The position numbers were made by a program, and so were the translations under genes. From Variovorax paradoxus (GTDB lineage: Bacteria > Pseudomonadota > Gammaproteobacteria > Burkholderiales > Burkholderiaceae_C): DNA of 64,000 nucleotides. This document shows, piece after piece, positions 1 through 12,000 of the stretch. Numbering within the stretch: position 1 is the stretch's first letter; each line of letters starts with the position of its first letter. The notes beneath the pieces were generated by a model. The model was given only the letters and a program-made list of their open reading frames with translations, had not been told where the DNA came from and made no database searches. The stretch is taken from assembly GCF_009498455.1 (NCBI RefSeq), contig NZ_CP045644.1:3103001-3167000 (forward strand), given 5' to 3'.

Positions 1-1
1 G

Positions 2-3000
2 GCGATTGCGGCCAACGCGGTTGCCATCGGCGCCAATGCGATTGCCAGCACTGCCACTGCGACGTCCAGCGCGACGATCGGCTCGGTGACCTACTCGGGC
101 TTCGCCGGCACTGCGCCCATTGGCGTGGTCAGCGTGGGCACGGCCGGTGGCGAGCGGCAGATCACCAACGTGGCGGCTGGACGGATCACGGCGACCAGCA
201 CCGATGCAATCAACGGCAGCCAGTTGTACTCGACGCTGAGCACGACCAACAGCAGCATCGGCAGCCTGTCCACCGGCCTGAGCACCACCAACAGCAGCGT
301 CAGCAGCCTGTCGACGTCTGCATCGTCGGGCCTGAGTACGGCCACCAGTCGCATCACCAGCCTGTCGACGTCGACGTCGTCCGGGCTGAGCACGGCCACC
401 AGCGGCATCTCGAGCCTGTCTACGGGCCTGAGCACGACGAACAGCAATGTCAGCAGCCTCTCGACGTCCACGTCGAGCGGGTTGAGCACTGCCAACAGCA
501 ATGTGAGCAGCCTGTCGACCTCGACGTCGTCGGGGCTGAGCACGACCAACAGCCGCGTCGACAGCCTGTCAACGTCGACGTCGTCCGGACTGAGCACGGC
601 GACCAGCGGTATCTCAAGCCTGTCCACGAGCCTGAGCACAACGAATAGCAACCTCGGCAGCTTGTCGACGTCTACTTCGTCGGGGCTGAGCACGGCGAGC
701 AGTCGAATCAACAGCCTGTCGACCTCGACGTCGTCCGGCCTGAGCACGGCGACCAGTGGCATCTCCAGCCTGTCTACGGGCCTGAGCACGACGAACAGCA
801 ATGTGAGCAGCTTGTCGACCTCGATGTCGTCGGGCCTGAGCACAGCGACCAGTGGCATCTCCAGTCTGTCGACCGGGTTGAGTACCACCAACAGCAACGT
901 CAGCAGCCTCTCGACCTCGACCTCCTCGGGCCTGAGCACGGCCGCCAGCGGTATTTCCAGTCTTTCGACCTCGACGTCGTCTGGCCTGAGCACGACCAAC
1001 AGTCGTGTCGACAGCCTCTCGACGTCCACGTCTTCTGGTTTGAGCACAGCCACCAGTGGCATCTCCAGCCTGTCGACAGGTTTGAGCACCACGAACAGCA
1101 ACGTCAGCAGCCTGTCGACGTCGACATCGTCCGGCTTGAGCACCGCAACGAGCGGCATCTCCAGCCTGTCCACGGGCCTGAGCACCACGAACAGCAACGT
1201 CAGCAGCCTGTCGACCTCGACGTCGTCGGGCCTCAGTACAGCCACCAGCGGTATCGCGAGCCTGTCCACTGGCCTGAGCACTACCAATAGCAACGTCAGC
1301 AGTCTTTCGACCTCCACCTCGAGCGGTCTGAGCACGGCCACCAGCGGCATCTCCAGCCTGTCCACGGGCCTGAGCACCACGAACAGCAATGTGGGCAGTC
1401 TGTCGACGTCCACGTCGACTGGCCTCAGCACGACCAACAGCCGCATCGACAGCCTGTCGACGTCGACGTCGAGCGGCCTGAGCACCGCCACGAGCGGTCT
1501 CTCGAGCCTGTCCACCGGCCTGAGCACAACGAACAGCAATGTCAGCAGCCTGTCGACTTCCACGTCGTCGGGTTTGAGTACGGCTACCAGCGGCATCTCC
1601 AGCTTGTCGACAGGTCTGAGCACCACGAACAGCAACGTCAGCAGCCTGTCGACCTCGACATCGTCTGGTCTGAGCACGGCGACGAGCAGCATCGACAGTC
1701 TGTCGACGTCCACTTCGAGTGGTCTGAGCACGGCGGCCAGTGGCATCTCGAGCCTGTCTACGGGTCTGAGCACGGCAAACAGCAACGTCAGCAGCCTGTC
1801 GACTTCGACGTCGTCGGGTTTGAGTACGGCTACTAGTGGTATCTCCAGCCTGTCCACCGGCCTGAGCACCACCAACAGCAACGTCGGCAGCCTGTCGACC
1901 TCAACATCGAGCGGCTTGAGTACGACCAACAGCCGCATCGATAGCCTCTCGACGTCGACGTCGTCGGGCCTGAGCACTGCCACGAGCAGCATCGACAGCC
2001 TGTCGACTTCTACGTCGAGTGGACTGAGCACCGCAACCAGCGGCATCTCGAGTCTGTCCACTGGCTTGAGCACGACGAACAGCAATGTCAGCAGCCTGTC
2101 GACTTCGACGTCCTCGGGTCTGAGCACGGCTACGAGCAGCATCGACAGTTTGTCGACGTCCACATCGTCCGGCCTGAGCACCGCAACCAGCGGTATTTCC
2201 AGCCTCTCCACGGGCCTGAGCACGACGAACAGCAATGTCAGCAGTCTCTCGACCTCCACGTCGTCCGGATTGAGCACGGCCACGAGCAGCATTGACAGTC
2301 TGTCGACGTCCACCTCGAATGGTCTGAGCACGGCGACCAGTGGTATCTCCAGCCTGTCCACGGGCCTGAGCACGACGAACAGCAATGTCAGCAGTCTCTC
2401 GACCTCCACGTCGTCCGGATTGAGCACGGCCACGAGCAGCATTGACAGTCTGTCGACGTCCACCTCGAATGGTCTGAGCACGGCGACCAGTGGTATCTCC
2501 AGCCTGTCCACAGGTCTGAGCACGACCAACAGCAATGTCAGCAGTCTCTCGACTTCGACATCGTCCGGTCTGAGCACGGCAACGAGCAGCATCGATAGCC
2601 TGTCGACGTCTACGTCGTCTGGCCTGAGTACCGCGACCAGCGGCATCTCGAGCTTGTCCACCGGCCTGAGCACCACGAACAGCAATGTCGGCAGTCTGTC
2701 GACGTCGACGTCGTCGGGCTTGAGCACGGCGACGAGCAGCATCGACAGCTTGTCGACGTCCACTTCGAGCGGTCTGAGCACGGCGACCAGTGGCATCTCG
2801 AGCCTGTCCACGGGCTTGAGCACGACGAACAGCAACGTCAGCAGTCTGTCGACTTCAACGTCGTCGGGCCTGAGCACGGCTACGAGCAGCATCGACAGTC
2901 TCTCGACTTCGACCTCCTCGGGCTTGAGCACTGCGACCAGTGGCATATCGAGCTTGTCCACCGGCCTGAGCACCACCAACAGCAATGTCAGCAGTCTCTC

Positions 3001-6000
3001 GACCTCGACGTCCTCGGGTCTGAGTACGGCCACGAGCAGCATCGACAGCCTCTCGACTTCGACCTCGTCTGGCCTGAGCACTGCCACCAGCAGCATCGAT
3101 AGTCTGTCGACGTCCACTTCGAGTGGCCTGAGCACGGCGACCAGTGGCATCTCGAGCCTGTCCACGGGGCTGAGCACCACGAACAGCAACGTCAGCAGCC
3201 TCTCGACTTCCACATCGAGCGGTCTGAGCACTGCGACCAGTGGCATCTCCAGCTTGTCCACTGGCTTGAGCACCACCAACAGCAACCTGGACAGCCTGTC
3301 GACGTCCACGTCGTCCGGCCTGAGCACCACCACCAGCGGCATTGCCAGCCTGTCGACTTCGACGTCGTCTGGCCTGAGTACGACCAACAGCCGTATCGAC
3401 AGCCTCTCGACTTCCACATCGTCGGGCCTGAGTACCGCGACCAGTGGCATCTCGAGCCTGTCCACGGGCTTGAGCACGACGAATAGCAACGTCAGCAGCC
3501 TCTCGACCTCGACGTCCTCGGGCCTGAGCACGGCCACGAGCAGCATCGATAGCTTGTCGACGTCCACTTCGAGCGGTCTGAGCACCGCAACGAGCGGGAT
3601 CTCCAGCCTGTCGACTGGCCTGAGCACCACCAACAGCAACGTCAGCAGCTTGTCGACCTCGACATCGTCGGGTCTGAGCACGGCTACAAGCAGCATCGAT
3701 AGTCTCTCGACCTCGACGTCCTCCGGATTGAGCACGGCGACCAGTGGTATTTCGAGTCTGTCTACGGGCCTGAGCACGACGAACAGCAATGTCAGCAGTC
3801 TCTCGACCTCCACGTCGTCCGGATTGAGCACGGCCACGAGCAGCATCGATAGTCTCTCGACGTCGACTTCGAGTGGCTTGAGCACGGCGGCCAGCGGTAT
3901 CTCGAGCCTTTCCACAGGCTTGAGCACCACCAACAGCAACGTGAGCAGCCTGTCGACCTCGACGTCGTCGGGTCTGAGCACGGCTACCAGCAGCATCGAT
4001 AGCTTGTCGACGTCCACCTCGTCTGGGCTAAGCACTGCCACCAGTGGCATCTCCAGTCTTTCGACTGGCCTGAGCACCACCAACAGCAATGTGAGCAGCC
4101 TGTCGACCTCGACGTCGACGGGCTTGAGCACGGCGACGAGCAGCATTGACAGCCTGTCGACGTCCACCTCGAGTGGTCTGAGCACAGCGACCAGTGGCAT
4201 CTCCAGTCTGTCGACGGGCTTGAGCACGACCAACAGCAATGTGAGCAGCCTGTCGACTTCCACGTCGTCGGGTTTGAGCACCGCCACGAGCAGCATTGAC
4301 AGTCTGTCGACGTCCACTTCGAGTGGTCTGAGCACGGCGACCAGTGGTATCTCCAGCCTGTCCACAGGTCTGAGCACGACCAACAGCAATGTCAGCAGTC
4401 TCTCGACTTCGACATCGTCCGGTCTGAGCACGGCAACGAGCAGCATCGATAGCCTGTCGACGTCTACGTCGTCTGGCCTGAGTACCGCGACCAGCGGCAT
4501 CTCGAGCTTGTCCACCGGCCTGAGCACCACGAACAGCAATGTCGGCAGTCTGTCGACGTCGACGTCGTCCGGTCTGAGCACGGCCACGAGCAGTATTGAC
4601 AGTCTGTCGACCTCGACATCGTCTGGCCTGAGCACGGCTACCAGCGGCATCTCCAGCCTGTCCACGGGCTTGAGCACGACGAACAGCAATGTGAGCAGCC
4701 TGTCGACGTCCACGTCGAGTGGTTTGAGCACAGCGACCAGTGGCATCTCCAGTTTGTCCACCGGCCTGAGCACTACAAACAGCAACCTGGACAGCCTGTC
4801 GACCTCGACTTCGTCCGGTTTGAGCACGGCGACCAGTGGTATCTCCAGCCTGTCTACTGGCTTGAGCACGACGAACAGCAACGTGAGCAGCCTGTCGACT
4901 TCGACGTCGTCGGGTCTGAGCACGGCTACCAGCAGCATCGACAGCTTGTCGACGTCCACTTCGAGCGGCCTGAGCACTGCGACCAGTGGTATTTCGAGCC
5001 TGTCCACGGGCTTGAGCACGACGAACAGCAACGTCAGCAGTCTGTCGACATCAACGTCGTCTGGCCTGAGTACCGCAACGAGCGGGATCTCCAGCCTGTC
5101 TACCGGCTTGAGCACGACGAACAGCAATGTGAGCAGCTTGTCGACTTCGACGTCGTCCGGGCTGAGCACTGCGACCAGTGGCATCTCCAGCCTGTCCACT
5201 GGCTTGAGCACCACGAACAGCAATATCAGCAGCCTGTCGACCTCGACGTCGTCTGGTCTGAGCACGGCTACGAGCAGCATCGATAGCCTCTCGACTTCGA
5301 CCTCTTCGGGCTTGAGCACTGCGACCAGTGGCATCTCCAGCTTGTCCACTGGCTTGAGCACCACCAACAGCAACCTGGACAGCCTGTCGACGTCCACGTC
5401 GTCCGGCCTTAGCACCACCACCAGCGGCATTGCCAGCCTGTCGACTTCGACGTCGTCTGGCCTGAGTACGACCAACAGCCGTATCGACAGCCTCTCGACT
5501 TCCACATCGTCGGGCCTGAGTACCGCAACCAGCGGCATCTCGAGTCTGTCCACAGGCTTGAGCACCACGAACAGCAATGTCAGCAGCCTGTCGACTTCGA
5601 CGTCCTCGGGTCTGAGCACGGCTACGAGCAGCATCGACAGTTTGTCGACGTCCACATCGTCCGGCCTGAGCACCGCAACCAGCGGTATTTCCAGCCTCTC
5701 CACGGGCCTGAGCACGACGAACAGCAATGTCAGCAGTCTCTCGACCTCCACGTCGTCCGGATTGAGCACGGCCACGAGCAGCATTGACAGCCTGTCGACG
5801 TCCACCTCGAGTGGTCTGAGCACAGCGACCAGTGGCATCTCCAGTCTGTCGACGGGCTTGAGCACGACCAACAGCAATGTGAGCAGCCTGTCGACTTCCA
5901 CGTCGTCGGGTTTGAGCACCGCCACGAGCAGCATTGACAGTCTGTCGACGTCCACTTCGAGTGGTCTGAGCACGGCGACCAGTGGTATCTCCAGCCTGTC

Positions 6001-9000
6001 CACAGGTCTGAGCACGACCAACAGCAATGTCAGCAGTCTCTCGACTTCGACATCGTCCGGTCTGAGCACGGCAACGAGCAGCATCGATAGCCTGTCGACG
6101 TCTACGTCGTCTGGCCTGAGTACCGCGACCAGCGGCATCTCGAGCTTGTCCACCGGCCTGAGCACCACGAACAGCAATGTCGGCAGTCTGTCGACGTCGA
6201 CGTCGTCCGGTCTGAGCACGGCCACGAGCAGTATTGACAGTCTGTCGACCTCGACATCGTCTGGCCTGAGCACGGCTACCAGCGGCATCTCCAGCCTGTC
6301 CACGGGCTTGAGCACGACGAACAGCAATGTGAGCAGCCTGTCGACGTCCACGTCGAGTGGTTTGAGCACAGCGACCAGTGGCATCTCCAGTTTGTCCACC
6401 GGCCTGAGCACTACAAACAGCAACCTGGACAGCCTGTCGACCTCGACTTCGTCCGGTTTGAGCACGGCGACCAGTGGTATCTCCAGCCTGTCTACTGGCT
6501 TGAGCACGACGAACAGCAACGTGAGCAGCCTGTCGACTTCGACGTCGTCGGGTCTGAGCACAGTCACGAGCAGCATCGACAGCTTGTCGACGTCTACTTC
6601 GAGCGGTCTGAGCACTGCCACCAGTGGTATCTCGAGCCTGTCCACGGGCCTGAGCACGACGAACAGCAGCCTGGACAGCTTGTCGACCTCGACGTCCTCG
6701 GGTCTGAGCACCGCCACCAGCGGTATCTCCAGCCTGTCTACGGGCCTGAGCACGACAAACAGCAACGTCAGCAGTCTGTCGACTTCGACGTCGTCGGGTC
6801 TGAGCACCGCCACCAGCAGCATCGACAGCCTGTCGACGTCGACTTCGAGTGGTCTGAGCACCGCCACCAGTGGAATCTCGAGTCTCTCGACCGGCCTGAG
6901 CACGACGAACAGCAATGTCAGCAGCCTCTCAACCTCGACGTCCTCGGGCCTGAGCACAGCCACGAGCAGCATCGATAGCCTCTCGACATCGACGTCTTCC
7001 GGGCTGAGCACAGCGACCAGCGGTATCTCCAGCCTGTCCACTGGCCTGAGCACCACGAACAGCAATGTGAGCAGTCTCTCGACCTCGACATCATCGGGTC
7101 TGAGTACGGCCACGAGCAGCATCGACAGCTTGTCGACGTCTACGTCGAGCGGCCTGAGCACGGCGACCAGCGGCATCTCGAGTCTGTCCACTGGCCTGAG
7201 CACGACGAACAGCAACGTGAGCAGCCTGTCGACCTCCACGTCGTCGGGTCTGAGTACGGCTACGAGCAGTATCGACAGCTTGTCGACGTCTACTTCGAGC
7301 GGTCTGAGCACCGCGACGAGCGGGATTTCCAGCCTGTCGACTGGCCTGAGCACGACGAACAGCAACGTGAGCAGCTTGTCGACTTCTACGTCGTCTGGTC
7401 TGAGCACGGTGACCAGTGGTATTTCGAGTCTGTCCACTGGCTTGAGCACGACGAATAGCAACGTCAGCAGCTTGTCGACCTCGACGTCGTCCGGCCTGAG
7501 CACCGCGACGAGCGGGATTTCCAGCCTGTCGACTGGCCTGAGCACGACGAACAGCAACGTCAGCAGCCTGTCGACTTCCACGTCGTCCGGCCTGAGTACG
7601 GCCACGAGCAGCATCGATAGCTTGTCGACGTCTACTTCGAGCGGTCTGAGCACGGCGACCAGTGGCATATCGAGCTTGTCCACGGGGCTGAGCACCACGA
7701 ACAGCAACGTGAGTAGCCTGTCGACCTCGACGTCTTCTGGATTGAGCACGGCTACGAGCAGCATCGATAGCTTGTCGACGTCTACTTCGAGTGGTTTGAG
7801 TACCGCGACCAGCGGTATCTCGAGCCTGTCCACGGGGCTGAGCACCACGAACAGCAACGTCAGCAGCCTCTCGACCTCGACGTCTTCTGGATTGAGCACG
7901 GCTACGAGCAGCATCGATAGCTTGTCGACGTCTACTTCGAGTGGTTTGAGTACCGCGACCAGCGGTATCTCGAGCCTGTCCACGGGGCTGAGCACCACGA
8001 ACAGCAACGTCAGCAGCCTCTCAACATCGACGTCGTCCGGTTTGAGCACTGCCGCCAGTGGCATATCGAGCTTGTCCACGGGCCTGAGCACGACAAACAG
8101 CAACGTCAGCAGTCTGTCGACTTCGACGTCGTCGGGCCTGAGCACGGCCACGAGCAGCATCGACAGCCTGTCGACGTCGACTTCGAGTGGTCTGAGCACC
8201 GCCACCAGTGGAATCTCGAGTCTCTCGACCGGCCTGAGCACGACGAACAGCAACGTGAGCAGCCTGTCGACTTCGACGTCGTCGGGTCTTAGCACCGCCA
8301 CCAGCAGCATCGATAGTCTGTCGACGTCCACCTCGAGTGGCCTGAGCACGGCGACCAGTGGCATCTCGAGCCTTTCCACCGGCTTGAGCACCACGAACAG
8401 CAATGTGAGCAGCCTGTCGACTTCGACGTCGTCCGGTTTGAGCACGGCTACAAGCAGCATCGATAGTCTCTCGACCTCGACGTCCTCCGGATTGAGCACG
8501 GCGACCAGCGGCATCTCGAGTCTGTCCACCGGCCTGAGCACCACGAACAGCAACGTCGGCAGCCTGTCGACCTCGACGTCGTCGGGATTGAGCACGGCCA
8601 CGAGCAGCATCGACAGCCTCTCGACGTCCACGTCGAGTGGCTTGAGCACGGCGACCAGTGGCATCTCGAGCTTGTCCACCGGTCTGAGCACCACGAACAG
8701 CAACGTCAGCAGCTTGTCGACCTCTACGTCGTCGGGCCTGAGTACGGCCACGAGCAGCATCGACAGCCTGTCGACATCTACTTCGAGTGGCCTGAGCACG
8801 GCGACCAGTGGCATCTCCAGCCTGTCCACGGGCCTGAGCACCACCAACAGCAACGTCAGCAGCCTGTCGACCTCGACGTCGTCGGGCTTGAGCACAGCGA
8901 CCAGCGGCATCTCGAGCCTGTCCACCGGCCTGAGCACGACGAACAGCAATGTGAGCAGCCTGTCGACTTCGACGTCGTCGGGTCTGAGTACGGCCACGAG

Positions 9001-12000
9001 CAGCATCGACAGCTTGTCGACGTCTACTTCGAGCGGTTTGAGCACAGCGACCAGCGGCATCTCAAGTCTGTCCTCCGGCTTGAGCACCACGAACAGCAAC
9101 GTCAGCAGCCTTTCGACTTCGACGTCGACGGGTCTGAGCACCACTAATAGCAACCTGGACAGCCTCTCGACGTCTACGTCGAGCGGCCTGAGCACTGCCA
9201 CCAGTGGTATCTCGAGCCTGTCCACGGGCCTGAGCACGACGAACAGCAACGTCAGCAGCCTGTCGACCTCTACGTCGTCGGGTTTGAGTACGGCCACGAG
9301 CAGCATCGACAGTCTGTCGACGTCCACTTCGAGCGGTCTGAGCACCGCAACGAGCGGGATCTCCAGCCTGTCGACTGGCCTGAGCACCACGAACAGCAAC
9401 GTCAGCAGCCTGTCGACTTCAACGTCATCGGGTCTGAGCACGGCTACCAGTGGTATTTCGAGCCTGTCGACTGGGCTGAGCACGACGAACAGCAACGTGA
9501 GCAGTCTCTCGACCGGCCTGAGCACCGCCACCAGTGGCATCTCCAGCCTGTCCACTGGCCTGAGCACCACCAACAGCAACGTCGGCAGTCTGTCGACCTC
9601 TACGTCGTCTGGCTTGAGCACGGCCACGAGCAGCATCGACAGCTTGTCGACGTCTACTTCGAGCGGCCTGAGCACTGCGACCAGTGGCATCTCGAGCCTG
9701 TCCACCGGCCTGAGCACGACGAACAGCAACGTCAGCAGTCTGTCGACGTCCACATCGAGTGGTCTGAGCACTGCAACCAGTGGCATCTCGAGCTTGTCCA
9801 CAGGCCTCAGCACCACGAACAGCAATGTGAGCAGCCTCTCGACGTCCACGTCGTCGGGTCTGAGCACTGCCACGAGCAGCATCGACAGCTTGTCGACATC
9901 TACGTCGAGCGGCCTGAGCACTGCGACCAGCGGGATATCGAGCCTGTCCACCGGCCTGAGCACGACGAATAGCAACGTCAGCAGCCTGTCGACTTCCACG
10001 TCGTCGGGTCTGAGTACGGCTACCAGTGGTATTTCGAGCCTGTCCACTGGGCTGAGCACGACGAACAGCAACGTCGGCAGCCTGTCGACTTCGACGTCGT
10101 CGGGTCTGAGCACAACCAACAGCAACCTGGACAGCCTCTCGACGTCTACGTCGAGCGGCCTTAGCACGGCGACCAGTGGCATCTCCAGCCTGTCCACAGG
10201 CCTGAGCACCACGAACAGCAATGTGACCAGCCTGTCGACTTCGACGTCGAGCGGCCTGAGCACCGCCACCAGCGGCATCTCCAGCCTGTCCACAGGCCTG
10301 AGCACCACGAACAGCAACGTCAGCAGTCTGTCGACCTCCACGTCGTCGGGCCTGAGCACTACCACGAGCAGCATCGGCAGCCTCTCGACCGGCCTGAGCA
10401 CCGCCACCAGCGGCATCTCCAGCCTGTCCACCGGCCTGAGCACCACCAACAGCAACGTCGACAGCCTCTCGACCTCCACATCGACCGGCCTGAGCACCAC
10501 CACCAGCAACATCGACAGCCTGTCGACCGGCCTGAGCACGACGAACAGCAACGTCAGCAGTCTCTCGACCTCGTTCTCGACCGGCCTGAGTACCGCCACC
10601 AGCGGCATCTTCAGCCTGTCGACGGGCCTGAGCACGACGAACAGCAACGTGAGCAGCCTGTCGACGTCGACGTCGAGCGGCCTGAGCACGGCGAACAGTG
10701 GCATCGGCAGCCTGTCGAGTGGCCTGAGCACCGCCACCAGCGGCATCTCGAGCCTCTCGACCGGCCTGAGCACGACGAACAGCAACGTGAGCAGCCTGTC
10801 GTCGGGCCTGAGCACGACGAACAGCAACGTGAGCAGCCTGTCGACGTCCACGTCGTCCGCCCTCAGCACGACGAACAGCAATGTGAGCAGCCTGTCGAGC
10901 TCGGTGTCCACCGGCCTGAGCACGGTCAACAGCAATGTCGACAGCCTGTCCACCGGCCTGAGCACGACCAACAGCAACGTGAGCAGCCTGTCGACGGGAC
11001 TGAGCACCACGAACAGCAACGTCAACAGCCTCTCGACGTCGACGTCGGCGGGCCTGAGCACGGCGACGAGCGGCATCAACAGCCTGTCGACGGGCCTGAG
11101 CACGACGAACAGCAACCTGGACAGCCTGTCCACCAGCGTGGGCGGTGCGGCCAGCGGCCTGGCCAGCCTGTCGACCTCGACGTCGAGCGGCCTGAGCACG
11201 GCCACGAGCAGCATCAGCAGCCTGAGCACGACGGTCAGCTCGATCTACAACGGGGGCACGAAGTACTTCCACGCGAACTCGACGAACACGGACTCCAAGG
11301 CCAGCGGCCAGGAAGCCGTGGCGATCGGGCCGCGTACCGAGGCCAGCGGCGCGAACGCCTTCGCCGCCGGCAACGGCGCGAAGGCCACGGCCGACGGCGC
11401 GGTGGCGGTGGGCTTCGGGGCGCAGGCCACGGGCACCAACGCGATTGCCATCGGCACCGGGGCGCTGGCCACGGGCTCGCAGGCCTTCGGCGCGAACTCC
11501 CGTGCCGGCGGCGGCGGCGCGGCCTTCGGCGACAGTGCCGACGCCGGCGGCACGCCGCTGAGCGCCGCGAAGAACATCTCGCAAGGCACGGCCATCGGCT
11601 TCGGCGCGGTGGTGCAGCAGACCGGCGGCGTGGCGCTGGGTGCGAACTCGGTGGCCTCGACGGCGGCGGGCGTGGCCGGCTACGTGCCGGGCAGCGCGAA
11701 CGCGGAGCAGGCCGCGGCCATCCGGGCGACGACCGGCACGCAGGGCGCGGTGTCGGTGGGCGATGCGGCCAACGGTCAGTTCCGCCAGATCACGGGCGTG
11801 GCCGCCGGCTCGGCCGACAGCGACGCGACCAACGTGGCGCAGCTGAAGGCAGCGTCGGCAGCGTCGAAGGCCAGCAGCGTGCAGTACGCGACCAACCCCG
11901 ACGGGTCGGTCAACTACAACCAGATCACGCTGGGCGCCGGCGAAGCGGCGGGCGGCACGCGCATCAGCAACGTGGCGCCGGGCGTGCTGCCGGGCGATGC

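Larger units (their letters stand above)
236..11246 (+). repeat. Coding repeat array of the adhesin stalk (42-bp and 54-bp units)
   Basis: Alternating 42-bp and 54-bp units encode the 14- and 18-residue stalk segments. The commonest higher-order unit is 150 bp (14+18+18 residues). GTCGAC recurs in most units because LSTS is usually written with the same codons. Units vary mainly at synonymous third positions, with occasional replacements (NVSSL/NVGSL/NLDSL, SSIDSL/SRIDSL). The last ~1 kb, next to the C-terminal head, is the most divergent part. Confidence 0.95.

Noticed and set aside
86..88. GTG as start of the adhesin gene
   Set aside because: The frame is open upstream to base 2 and encodes YadA-head residues, so the true start is outside the window.
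91..11229. Antisense open frame of about 3,700 residues opposite the stalk
   Set aside because: It mirrors the repetitive codon use of the sense gene; the product is a monotonous Leu/Val/Arg string with no domain and no start signals.
236..11246. CRISPR-like or satellite array
   Set aside because: Units are contiguous, in one reading frame and encode coiled coil; there are no unique spacers and no cas genes.
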